A DNA stretch of 15,083 bases, from assembly GCA_039198685.1 (NCBI GenBank), contig JBCCTK010000081.1, positions 1 to 15,083 of the forward strand, given 5' to 3'. The notes under the pieces are model-generated. The model worked only from the letters and a program-made list of their open reading frames with translations, ran no database searches and was not told the DNA's origin. This DNA comes from UBA5336 sp039198685 (GTDB lineage Bacteria > Pseudomonadota > Alphaproteobacteria > Caulobacterales > Hyphomonadaceae). Of this stretch, positions 7,836 through 15,083 are shown piece by piece (within the stretch, counting starts at the first letter, position 1; every line of letters starts with the position of its first letter). A program made the translations under genes and the position numbers.

Positions 7836-9215
7836 TTAATACGCCATTTCTTCGAACACCGGTTCGATTTGTCGGCCCCAAGCGCTATGGTAGCGATCCA
7901 GCAGGGCTTCGGCCGGCGTCTTGCCGCTTGCAACGATCTGATCGAGTTCGGCAAGAAACCCGGTTTCGTCATCACCGCTGACAGACAGTTTTGCACGCGC
8001 TTTCAGTCCAGACCGTGCGATGGCAAGGATGTCCTTGCCGAGGGCCTGGAAATCACGCCCATCAGGGGTTGGTGTTTTCAGGCCCAGCGTTCCTGCTGTT
8101 TGGCGCATGGACTCGCGCTGTGGACCAGTCCAGTCCTTCACCAGATCCCAGGCTGCATCCAAGGCGCCTTGGTCATAAAGAACGCCTGTCCAGAAAGCAG
8201 AGAACGCACACAGTCGGCTCCAAGGACCGGAATCTGAGCCGCGCATTTCCAGGAATCGCTTCAGGCGCACCTCAGGAAATATCGTCGACAGATGATCTTC
8301 CCAGTCTTCCAATGCGGGCTTGTCACCTGGAACGATATCCAGACCGCCGCCCAGAAAGTCCCGGAATGACTTGCCTGTTGCATTCAGATAAGTCCCTCTG
8401 CGGCGAACAAAATACATGGGAACATCAAGGGCATAATCCACATATTGCTCAAATCCAAAGCCGTCATCGAATACAAAGGGTAGCATGCCAGTGCGGTCTG
8501 GGTCGGTATCGGTCCAAATATGTGATCGGTAGGAAAGATGACCGGTCGCGCGACCGTCCATGAAAGGCGAATTGGCAAACAGAGCCGTTCCGAGCGGCTG
8601 CAAAGCCAGCGAGACACGTAGCTTCTGGACCATGTCGGTTTGGGAACTGAAATCGAGATTGGTCTGAACCGTGCAGCTGCGAAACATCATTTGATGCCCC
8701 AATCGGCCGACTTTGGGCATGTAGTCACGCATGATCTTATAGCGCCCCTTGGGCATCATCGGCGTCTCCTCGAGACTCCAAAGTGGGCTTGTCCCAACAC
8801 CTAAAAACCCAATCCCGAGCGGATCCGATACATCTCGAACTTCCTTGAGATGCGCGCCCACCTCATTGCAGGTTTCGTGGATGTGTTCCAACGGCGCGCC
8901 AGACAACTCAAACTGACCACCGGGCTCCAGGCTGACACTGGCACCGTCGCGCTTCAGGCCGATCAACGCATCCCCTTCGTAGAGGCCCTGCCAGCCAAAT
9001 TTGTCCCTGAGGCCTTCAAGAACGGCACCGACGCCAGCCTCGCCACCATAGTGGAGCGGGCGCAGGCCTTCCTTTAGAAAACCGAACTTCTCGTGCTCTG
9101 TCCCGATGCGCCAGTCGGCTTTAGGCTTGCAGCCAGCCTCCATCCACTCGACCAGTTCTGACTTGGATTCAACGCGTGGGGCATCTTCAGAAATGTCTTG
9201 TGTCGGCGTTGTCAT
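7836..9215 (-). CDS. gshA: Glutamate-cysteine ligase (plant/alphaproteobacterial type)
   Basis: ATP-dependent ligase that joins glutamate and cysteine, the first and limiting step of glutathione synthesis in the cytoplasm. The 459-aa sequence matches the class shared by plants and alphaproteobacteria, not the E. coli GshA class. Recognisable blocks are WRIGTEHEKFGF (35-46), SLEPGGQFELSG (95-106) and CTVQTNLDFSS (181-191), which contribute to the ATP/metal and glutamate sites. The start at ATG 9215 is supported by GGAGG nine bases upstream (9225-9229). It follows rsmE by 45 bp on the same strand, so the two are probably cotranscribed, an order familiar from related genomes. gshB is not in the window. 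Confidence 0.95.
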   Translation of the reverse strand: MTTPTQDISEDAPRVESKSELVEWMEAGCKPKADWRIGTEHEKFGFLKEGLRPLHYGGEAGVGAVLEGLRDKFGWQGLYEGDALIGLKRDGASVSLEPGGQFELSGAPLEHIHETCNEVGAHLKEVRDVSDPLGIGFLGVGTSPLWSLEETPMMPKGRYKIMRDYMPKVGRLGHQMMFRSCTVQTNLDFSSQTDMVQKLRVSLALQPLGTALFANSPFMDGRATGHLSYRSHIWTDTDPDRTGMLPFVFDDGFGFEQYVDYALDVPMYFVRRRGTYLNATGKSFRDFLGGGLDIVPGDKPALEDWEDHLSTIFPEVRLKRFLEMRGSDSGPWSRLCAFSAFWTGVLYDQGALDAAWDLVKDWTGPQRESMRQTAGTLGLKTPTPDGRDFQALGKDILAIARSGLKARAKLSVSGDDETGFLAELDQIVASGKTPAEALLDRYHSAWGRQIEPVFEEMAY

Positions 9216-9260
9216 GGTTCAAGGCCTCCAGCCCACGTATCGGTTGCCCGGCACATAGGA

Positions 9261-10016
9261 CTACTCGGCCCAATCGCCAAGCACAGCTTCCCAAAGTGCA
9301 AGCGCAGCCACAGCTGCGGTTTCTGCTCTCAATATCCTCGGCCCAAGCGAAACAGGCACAACGCCATCCCGGGCCTGCAACATCGCCCGTTCGGCGGGGC
9401 TAAAACCGCCTTCTGGTCCAATCAAGATTGCGGCACAGAGGTCGCTCGATGCTCTCAGTGCGTCCAGCATTGGGCGCGCCCGTCCTTCCTCGTCGCCGTG
9501 CGCTTCATCACAGAAATAAATCGGTCTGTCGGCTCCAACCCCATCGATTGCCACCGCAAGCGGTTGGCTATCTTTCACAAGTGGCAGGTCGAGACGCTCG
9601 GTCTGCTCGGCCGCTTCCAGGGCAATTTTCTGTAATCTGTCAGCGCGGACCCGCGCTGCTTGGGTTCTTTCGGTAATAACCGGCTGAATAAGGCACGCGC
9701 CCAACTCAGTGGCTTTCTCCACCACAAAGTCCGTGCGGGTCTTTTTGAGCGGAGCGAAGAGCAATATGACGTCCGGTGTTGCCTGCTGTTGGCGCCGTGG
9801 CGCCACTGCCTTCAACAAAACGGAGCGCCCCTCCACCGTATCGATGACACAATCCCACTCACCATCTCGACCATTGAACACCCGAACGCGGTCCCCGACC
9901 TTGAGCCGCAGGACACGCGTCAAATACTTCGCCTGGGCGTCGTCAAGTGCCGCAAAGCCATTTAACATCAAGTCTGACGTGACAAAAAGACGAGGCGTCG
10001 TGCTCATGGCTTCCAC
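9261..10016 (-). CDS. rsmE: 16S rRNA (uracil-1498-N3)-methyltransferase RsmE
   Basis: SPOUT-class methyltransferase that modifies U1498 of 16S rRNA using S-adenosylmethionine. An N-terminal PUA-like RNA-binding part contains TRVLRLKVGDRVRVFNG. The knotted C-terminal SAM domain contains KKTRTDFVVEKATELG, IGPEGGFSPAE and LGPRILRAETAA. The product is 251 aa, normal for the family. The start is a close call. GTG 10016 has GGAG four bases upstream, while ATG 10007, three codons inside, has GGAG 13 bases away and only GGAAG two bases away. I prefer the GTG slightly; the ATG would give 248 aa. It is divergent from ubiA and followed by gshA. Confidence 0.95.
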   Translation of the reverse strand: MEAMSTTPRLFVTSDLMLNGFAALDDAQAKYLTRVLRLKVGDRVRVFNGRDGEWDCVIDTVEGRSVLLKAVAPRRQQQATPDVILLFAPLKKTRTDFVVEKATELGACLIQPVITERTQAARVRADRLQKIALEAAEQTERLDLPLVKDSQPLAVAIDGVGADRPIYFCDEAHGDEEGRARPMLDALRASSDLCAAILIGPEGGFSPAERAMLQARDGVVPVSLGPRILRAETAAVAALALWEAVLGDWAE

Positions 10017-10033
10017 TTAACTCCAAAGCCTGG

Positions 10034-10061
10034 TGGCGCAAGGCGCCGCACGCTTGGCGCC
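10034..10061. repeat. Inverted-repeat cluster between rsmE and ubiA
   Basis: GGCGC occurs at 10034, 10042 and 10056. The last two are full GGCGCC palindromes with 8 bases between them. GGCGCAAG (10034-10041) can also pair with CTTGGCGCC (10053-10061) with one bulged base. The alternative folds lie between the divergent starts, in the 5' leader of rsmE. No T-run follows on either strand, so it does not look like a terminator. Its role is unknown. Confidence 0.35.
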
Positions 10062-10089
10062 GTAATCACGTAATATGTAAAAGGCTGTG

Positions 10090-10118
10090 GTGACGCCTTG
10101 GACGGACTGGCCTATATC
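10090..10118 (+). promoter_or_regulatory. Possible ubiA promoter (leaderless arrangement)
   Basis: GTGACG (10090-10095) and TATATC (10113-10118) stand 17 bp apart, each matching four of six consensus bases. Transcription would begin at about ATG 10125 itself, consistent with the lack of a Shine-Dalgarno there. Weak hexamers make this tentative. Confidence 0.3.
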
Positions 10119-10124
10119 CGCGAA

Positions 10125-11096
10125 ATGGCCGATAATATACAACACGAACCGGGCGCTTCAGCGCCGTCTTCAGCAACGACAACCGCTACCGGTATTCCTG
10201 CCGATAGTGCCTATCCAGCATGGCTCTCTGGCTTGCCAGCATGGGCGCGCCCCTACGCCACCCTGTCGCGGTTCGATCGACCCATAGGCATCTGGCTTCT
10301 GGCCTTACCCTGCTGGATCGGCCTGGTTTTTACGGCTGTCGGTACGGGTTTCTCGCCCATGATTTTTGTTTGGGCTTGGCTCTTCTTCATCGGTGCGATC
10401 CCCATGCGCGGTGCAGGCTGTACCTGGAACGACATCCAAGACAGAGCGATAGACGGAGAGGTTGCACGCACGGCGGCTCGCCCTCTGCCCAGTGGCCAAG
10501 TTTCGCTTAGCCAAGCCTATATCTGGATGGCGATCCAACTCCTGGCCGGATTTTTCGTGTGGATCTTTCTTCCGCTGGACGCCAAGATCATTGCACTGCT
10601 CGCCATGCCCCTGGTGATCGCCTACCCCTATATGAAACGGGTCACGTGGTGGCCACAGGCTTTCCTGGGCATCGTATTCAACGTCGGCGTTCTGATTGCG
10701 GCCGCCACCCTCGACCAGGTCCGAGCCGAAACGATCCTGCTTTGGTTCGGGCTGATATGTTGGACAATCGCCTATGACACAATTTACGCGACCCAGGACA
10801 TCGAGGATGATGCGCTCATCGGTGTTCGATCCACCGCTCGATTGTTTGGAGATAGAGCGGTCTTGGGAGCCTTTGGTTTTCATCTAGCCGCTGCAGGCTT
10901 GATTGCACTGGCGGGCCTCGCAATCGGCGCCGAACAGGTCGGTGCCATCACCATTATTGCGTTCGTTCTGCATGGGGTCTGGCAGGCCTTTCGAATGCGC
11001 AATGCCCGCGATGCAACTGCGCTTGCCGTCTTCAAGTCTAATGTCTGGGCTGGCGCCATCCTGGTTGCCGGCTTTGCCGTCGCAGCGCTTTTGTGA
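10125..11096 (+). CDS. ubiA: 4-hydroxybenzoate polyprenyltransferase (UbiA family)
   Basis: Integral-membrane prenyltransferase that attaches the polyprenyl tail to 4-hydroxybenzoate in ubiquinone synthesis. The 323-aa protein has both Asp-rich Mg-diphosphate motifs: N102-D103-IQ-D106-RAI-D110, and D218-TIYATQ-D225-IE-D228-D229. It also has YPYMKR (167-172) before WWPQAFLG, as in true UbiA rather than in other prenyltransferases of the superfamily. About eight hydrophobic helices follow a polar, Ala/Thr/Pro-rich N-terminal tail of about 40 residues. I choose ATG 10125; an in-frame TTG at 10098 would add nine residues. Neither start has a Shine-Dalgarno. The gene leads a plus-strand run of four genes. 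Confidence 0.93.
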   Translation: MADNIQHEPGASAPSSATTTATGIPADSAYPAWLSGLPAWARPYATLSRFDRPIGIWLLALPCWIGLVFTAVGTGFSPMIFVWAWLFFIGAIPMRGAGCTWNDIQDRAIDGEVARTAARPLPSGQVSLSQAYIWMAIQLLAGFFVWIFLPLDAKIIALLAMPLVIAYPYMKRVTWWPQAFLGIVFNVGVLIAAATLDQVRAETILLWFGLICWTIAYDTIYATQDIEDDALIGVRSTARLFGDRAVLGAFGFHLAAAGLIALAGLAIGAEQVGAITIIAFVLHGVWQAFRMRNARDATALAVFKSNVWAGAILVAGFAVAALL

Positions 11097-11144
11097 CGCT
11101 GGGTCATATTTGAATGCGACATTCGGGCAGTATAGACTCTCGCC

Positions 11145-12104
11145 ATGGCCCGCGCGCATCGCATTCGTCCCCTCGATCTGTTTACTCCCCAAGAGTGGGC
11201 GAATGTATCGCGCCGGTCTGACCTGGTCGGGTTGGGCATGATCGTTCACTGCTGGGGCCTCATAGCCATCGCTATGGCTTTGGCAATCTGGCAGCCCTGG
11301 CTTATCCCATTGGCAATACCCATCATTGGCGCGCGCCAACTTGGCCTGGCAGTTCTGATGCATGAAGCGGCCCATGGCGGGCTGTCCACAAAGAAGGCGA
11401 TTAATGATTTTACGGGGCAATGGCTGTGTGCAGCCCCTGTTGGTGCTCAATTGCAGGCCTATCGCCGTTACCATCTCACCCACCATAAATATGCCCAACA
11501 ACCGGAAGACCCGGACCTGATCTTGTCCGCTCCTTTTCCAATCACGAGACAATCCCTGCGCCGAAAGATCCTCCGGGACCTCACCGGCCAGACATTCCTC
11601 AAGCAAAGGCTAAACCAGTTTTCAAATGCCTTGGGGTTCGGCATCCGAGCCAAAAAAGGCGCCGAAAACCGGGTCCAAAGCGCACGTGAAGCCGTCCTGC
11701 CCTTCTTGTTTGTCAATGTGGCCCTTGTCGTCGGACTGACGATGCTCGGTCATTGGTGGGCCTACTTCATTTTGTGGCTGCTTCCGATGGCGACCTGGAA
11801 CCAGATGATCACGCGTCTGCGAAACATCGCAGAGCATGCAGTGGTACCAGACAATGAAGATCCGATGCGCCACGCCCGCACCACGTATGCCAGCTGGTGG
11901 GAGCGGCTGGTCATAGCGCCTTATTGGGTCAATTATCATTGCGAGCACCATATGTTTATGCATCTGCCATGTTACCGCCTGGCAGAGGCCCATGCTCTTT
12001 TGATCAAGAAGGGATACAAGGATCGGATGGAAGTCCAGCCTGATTACGCCACTATTTTAAAGGCAGCTTCAAGCCAGCTAGACGCGCCAATCGTTGCAAC
12101 ATGA
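11145..12104 (+). CDS. Fatty-acid-desaturase-like membrane di-iron protein
   Basis: Member of the membrane fatty acid desaturase superfamily, 319 aa. The three histidine boxes that bind the di-iron centre are intact: HEAAH (73-77), HLTHH (110-114) and HCEHH (265-269). An extra conserved histidine lies in RNIAEHAV (231). Hydrophobic segments lie at about 28-72 and 184-215, giving the usual pattern with the His boxes on the cytoplasmic side. The reaction would be O2-dependent desaturation or hydroxylation of a lipid chain. Substrate and position cannot be read from the sequence, and carotenoid-type oxygenases share the fold. ATG 11145 begins 48 bp after ubiA without a Shine-Dalgarno. The stop overlaps the next start as ATGA. 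Confidence 0.9.
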   Translation: MARAHRIRPLDLFTPQEWANVSRRSDLVGLGMIVHCWGLIAIAMALAIWQPWLIPLAIPIIGARQLGLAVLMHEAAHGGLSTKKAINDFTGQWLCAAPVGAQLQAYRRYHLTHHKYAQQPEDPDLILSAPFPITRQSLRRKILRDLTGQTFLKQRLNQFSNALGFGIRAKKGAENRVQSAREAVLPFLFVNVALVVGLTMLGHWWAYFILWLLPMATWNQMITRLRNIAEHAVVPDNEDPMRHARTTYASWWERLVIAPYWVNYHCEHHMFMHLPCYRLAEAHALLIKKGYKDRMEVQPDYATILKAASSQLDAPIVAT

Positions 12105-12487
12105 TGCAGTCGGACAGTCAAACGGCGCAAAACGTATTGGGAACCCAGCTGGAGTCCTGCGGAACAGATCCAATGACAGGGTTTTTCCGCGACGGGTGCT
12201 GCCGAACCGGCCCACAAGATATGGGCACCCATGTTATTTGCGCCGTGGTGACAGATACGTTTCTCGACTATTCGAAAAGCCAGGGAAATGACCTCATTTC
12301 CGCGAAACCGGAATGGGGATTCCCAGGATTGAAGTCCGGGGATCGCTGGTGTTTGTGCGTGTCGCGCTGGGAAGAGGCGCGACAGGTTGGCAAAGCGCCG
12401 CCAGTGGTGTTGGAAGCAACCCATGCAAACGCCTTGGACGTGGTCACACTTGATCATCTGAAAGCTCACGCGTCAGCGAACACATAG
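12101..12487 (+). CDS. DUF2237 family protein
   Basis: Small soluble protein of 128 aa that matches the DUF2237 pattern along its whole length: NVLGTQLESC, DPMTGFFRDGCC, GTHVICAVVT, GNDLISA, FPGLKSGDRWCLCVSRWEEA and APPVVLEATHANAL. It has six cysteines (20, 33, 34, 47, 84, 86), including a CC pair and a CxC, which suggests a metal- or redox-linked role; no function is established for the family to my knowledge. The ATG at 12101 overlaps the desaturase stop by 4 bp, so the two are translationally coupled. A second in-frame ATG at 12104 is also possible. It lies 36 bp before the DsbA-family gene. Confidence 0.9.
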   Translation: MMQSDSQTAQNVLGTQLESCGTDPMTGFFRDGCCRTGPQDMGTHVICAVVTDTFLDYSKSQGNDLISAKPEWGFPGLKSGDRWCLCVSRWEEARQVGKAPPVVLEATHANALDVVTLDHLKAHASANT

Positions 12488-12523
12488 CAGACTCTCGCCA
12501 AATCAGCCGGAGGCCAAACGCCC

Positions 12524-13213
12524 ATGTCCATCACCATTGAAATGGTTTCAGATCTGGCCTGTCCGTGGTGCTGGTTGGGTCTGCGTAGGCTACTGTCGGC
12601 GCGCAGCATGACCCCGGAACTGGATGTGGATATCCGGTTCCGACCCTATGAACTGGACCCAACTATCCCCAGCGAAGGCGTTGACTACAAAGCCTATATG
12701 AAAGCGCGCATGGGTGGCGCGGGAGACGGCGGGGCCAGCGGCCCCCAAGATCGGTTCAAAGCCATGCGCATGGCTCTTGAGGATTATGGCGTGGCTGAAG
12801 GCATTCCTTTTGATTTTGCTGGCATGACATGGCGCCCCAACACGCTGGATGCCCATAGACTTGTTCGGTGGGCCCAGGGCCAAGGCAGGGGCGCACAAGC
12901 AAAGGAATCGCTGTTCCAAGCGTACTTTAGCGACCACAGGGACATTGGAAACCATAATGTCTTGTCCGACATCGCCGGGGCGATCGGCCTGGACCGAGAA
13001 ATCGTGTCGAAGCTCCTGGCCAGCGGTGCCGATATTGACACCGTTCGCCAGGAAGAAAGCGTTTTCCAACAAATGGGCGTGCGCGGCGTGCCGACCTATA
13101 TCGGCAATCGCTCTATCGCCGTTCAAGGGGCCGAGAGCGCGGAAAAGCTTGCGAAATTCCTCAATACACTCGCCGCGCAAGCCCCCCAGGAACGCCCGCT
13201 CGGAACAGCCTAA
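12524..13213 (+). CDS. DsbA-family oxidoreductase (FrnE-like)
   Basis: Thioredoxin-fold protein of 229 aa in the DsbA/FrnE branch. The active-site CPWC is at 13-16. The helical insertion domain follows, with the FrnE-type block RPNTLDAHRL (104-113), and the cis-proline loop GVPTY is at 188-192 (P190). There is no signal peptide, so it should act in the cytoplasm, probably as a disulfide oxidoreductase, isomerase or glutathione-dependent enzyme. GGAGG at 12509-12513 precedes ATG 12524 by ten bases. It closes the plus-strand run behind the Cys-rich DUF2237 gene, and its stop overlaps the stop of the convergent ABC transporter gene. The in vivo substrate is unknown. Confidence 0.92.
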   Translation: MSITIEMVSDLACPWCWLGLRRLLSARSMTPELDVDIRFRPYELDPTIPSEGVDYKAYMKARMGGAGDGGASGPQDRFKAMRMALEDYGVAEGIPFDFAGMTWRPNTLDAHRLVRWAQGQGRGAQAKESLFQAYFSDHRDIGNHNVLSDIAGAIGLDREIVSKLLASGADIDTVRQEESVFQQMGVRGVPTYIGNRSIAVQGAESAEKLAKFLNTLAAQAPQERPLGTA

Positions 13214-14976
13214 CTCAATTGCAAGCGGGCCAGCCGAGCATAGGCACCGCCATCTGCCATGAGACTGTCATGGGTCCCCATTTCGGTCGCTCTGCCGTCT
13301 TCGATCACGATGATCCGGTCAGCGAGGCGCACAGTTGAGAGACGGTGAGCGATGACCAAGACTGTGCGTCCCTTCGAAAACGCAGCCAAGGCCGATTGCA
13401 CCTTGGCTTCGCTTCCAGCATCCAGAGCGCTCGTTGCTTCATCCAACAACAAGATCGGCGCATCGCGCAGAAAGGCCCGTGCAAGGGCGATCCGCTGTCG
13501 CTGCCCACCCGACAGGTTACGACCCCCTTCTCCAACGGGAGAGTGGTATCCATTAGGCAGATCCAGAATGAAGTCGTGGGCATTCGCCGCGATCGCTGCC
13601 GCTTCGATCTCTTTATCCGACGCGCCAAAACGACCCAGCGCGATGTTGGCGTGTATGGAATCGTCAAACAGAATTGCGTCCTGGGAGACCAACGCCATAC
13701 TGCACCGCAACGCGCCCTGCTCTAGGCTGCGAATATCATGGTGATCCAGCGTCACCGAACCGCCAGTCGGATCATAGAGGCGCAATAACAGATTAAAGAT
13801 AGTGGATTTGCCCGCCCCGCTAGGTCCCACGAGAGCGACCGTCTCTCCCGGTTTTGCACGAAAACTGAGGCCCTGCAGGGCCGGCGTGCCATCCGGATAA
13901 GCAAAGTGAATATCGTTGAATCGCAGCTCACCTTTGGCCTTATCGAGTGAGATGGGTGCTTCAGGTTGCCGAACTGTGTTGACCGCCCCAGTGATTTCCA
14001 GAACCCGGTCAGCTGCCGCGCCACCTTCCTGCGCAACAGCGTTAATTGAGCCCAGGGCGCGGACTTCGGGCGCTGCCACCCCGATGAGACCGATCACTCC
14101 GAGCAAGTCTCCCAGTGTGTTCGTGCCACCCGAAATGCGCCAGGATACAAATCCAAGCAGTGCTGCGATTGCGACGCCGCCCACCACCTCCAGGACCGGG
14201 TCCACCCCCGCGCGTTGGCTCAAGACCTTCAGGAACAATCGTGACCGCTGGGCAAATCCAGCATGGGCTCGCGATTTTTGATAAGACTCCAGTCCATAGG
14301 CCTTCACGACCCTCGCCGACTGAATCCCTTCCGAAAGGAGCGCGGTGACCTCACCAATCTGTTTTTGGGCCTTCTTCGAGCGTGACCGGATTGAATTGCC
14401 AAGGGCAATCACGGGTCCCAGGGCAAGGGGGTAGACCACCACAATGATCAAGGCGAGTTGCCAGTCGATCAGGAATAGCGAAATCAAAACGCCAATGACC
14501 GTCGCGAGACTCTTGGTAAAATTATTGGCAATACGAAGAGCAGCATCGCGAATGGCGTTCACGTCATTGATGAAACGGGACACAAAGCTGCCGGACGTGT
14601 CGGCCGAGATGCGGGCAAAGTCGCCATCGGTCAAAGCATCAAACTGGACCGACTGGATCGACACCAAGCCGCGCTGCACACCGGTATTGTTCAGCAAGGT
14701 CATGGCATACATGGAGGCGGCACGGCACGCAGTTAGAACCACAATTCCGATGATCCCGACCCAGATCCACCCGTTCCCGGATGTCAGGCCAAACAGTTCG
14801 GTAATCTCTTCGATTGAAGCACAGGCTTGGCCACCCTGGCCCTCAATCTGGCATTGGAGCGCGTTGCCCACATAGGCCAAGATGGCGCCATAGCCCACAG
14901 CGCACACTGCGGTTATGAGGGCGAACGCTGTCCCCGATATGAACCAGTACCGATGGGGCCAGAAATGAGCCAGCAC
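13210..14976 (-). CDS. ABC exporter half-transporter, MsbA-like (N-terminus uncertain)
   Basis: Fused permease-ATPase of the type that exports lipids or other hydrophobic compounds across the inner membrane; a homodimer is expected. The membrane domain occupies about residues 10-310. The ATPase domain has Walker A GPSGAGKS (384-391), Q-loop Q432, signature LSGGQ (488-492), Walker B ILLLDE (508-513) and H-loop H544. All catalytic residues are present in 588 aa. Resemblance to lipid A flippase MsbA is general and does not fix the substrate. GTG 14976 is the first start in frame but stands only about 10 residues before helix 1 and has no near Shine-Dalgarno. The frame stays open to a TAG at 15049-15051 with no other start codon, so the true N-terminus may be longer. 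Confidence 0.92.
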   Translation of the reverse strand: MLAHFWPHRYWFISGTAFALITAVCAVGYGAILAYVGNALQCQIEGQGGQACASIEEITELFGLTSGNGWIWVGIIGIVVLTACRAASMYAMTLLNNTGVQRGLVSIQSVQFDALTDGDFARISADTSGSFVSRFINDVNAIRDAALRIANNFTKSLATVIGVLISLFLIDWQLALIIVVVYPLALGPVIALGNSIRSRSKKAQKQIGEVTALLSEGIQSARVVKAYGLESYQKSRAHAGFAQRSRLFLKVLSQRAGVDPVLEVVGGVAIAALLGFVSWRISGGTNTLGDLLGVIGLIGVAAPEVRALGSINAVAQEGGAAADRVLEITGAVNTVRQPEAPISLDKAKGELRFNDIHFAYPDGTPALQGLSFRAKPGETVALVGPSGAGKSTIFNLLLRLYDPTGGSVTLDHHDIRSLEQGALRCSMALVSQDAILFDDSIHANIALGRFGASDKEIEAAAIAANAHDFILDLPNGYHSPVGEGGRNLSGGQRQRIALARAFLRDAPILLLDEATSALDAGSEAKVQSALAAFSKGRTVLVIAHRLSTVRLADRIIVIEDGRATEMGTHDSLMADGGAYARLARLQLS

Positions 14977-15083
14977 AAGCTGTGTGAGGGCGCCACTCCT
15001 TTTGCGACCTGGGTGATCAGACGTCGTGCTGATTTCCCGTCTCCGGATCTAGCTACTTCATCCTCCATGCCCATAAGTTGCTA

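Noticed and set aside
1..15083. Defence system, prophage, CRISPR array or mobile element
   Set aside because: No direct-repeat array, transposase, integrase, nuclease or toxin-like gene was seen; almost all bases are covered by recognisable chromosomal families.

Overview
The window reads as ordinary chromosome from a moderately GC-rich alphaproteobacterium. The evidence is the plant/alphaproteobacterial type of glutamate-cysteine ligase next to rsmE, the alr-mlaE-mlaF run, a DUF2237 gene and a POT transporter of the kind seen in aquatic Caulobacterales/Maricaulales-like bacteria. The lineage below class level is inference. Fourteen protein genes fill almost all of the sequence. I recognise no tRNA, rRNA, insertion sequence, phage gene, CRISPR array or long repeat.

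Layout. (1) 26-1513, minus strand: a TetR-type regulator and a lysophospholipid acyltransferase (plsC-like) form a two-gene operon. Its promoter has the -10 hexamer inside a near-perfect palindrome, which suggests autoregulation. The stretch 1514-1723 holds no convincing gene. (2) 1724-4339, minus strand: alr, mlaE and mlaF overlap at both junctions (26 bp and 4 bp). They link a peptidoglycan precursor enzyme with the core of an Mla-type outer-membrane lipid transporter. (3) 4445-5848, plus strand: tldD, divergent from alr. (4) 5871-10016, minus strand: rsmE, gshA and then a peptide transporter (POT family) with an extra N-terminal helix and a large loop insertion. (5) 10125-13213, plus strand: ubiA, a three-His-box fatty-acid-desaturase-like protein, a DUF2237 protein and a cytoplasmic DsbA-family (FrnE-like) protein, tightly spaced. 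(6) 13210-14976, minus strand: an MsbA-like ABC half-transporter with its stop codon overlapping that of the DsbA-family gene. Its N-terminus looks incomplete or frameshifted at the window edge.

Envelope lipid and wall functions recur (plsC, mlaEF, alr, desaturase, MsbA-like exporter), and thiol chemistry appears twice (gshA; DUF2237 plus FrnE-like). I found no convincing new multi-gene system. The points most worth a second look are the TetR operator/promoter, the unusual POT architecture, the Cys-rich DUF2237/FrnE-like pair coupled to a desaturase, and the N-terminus of the ABC transporter.
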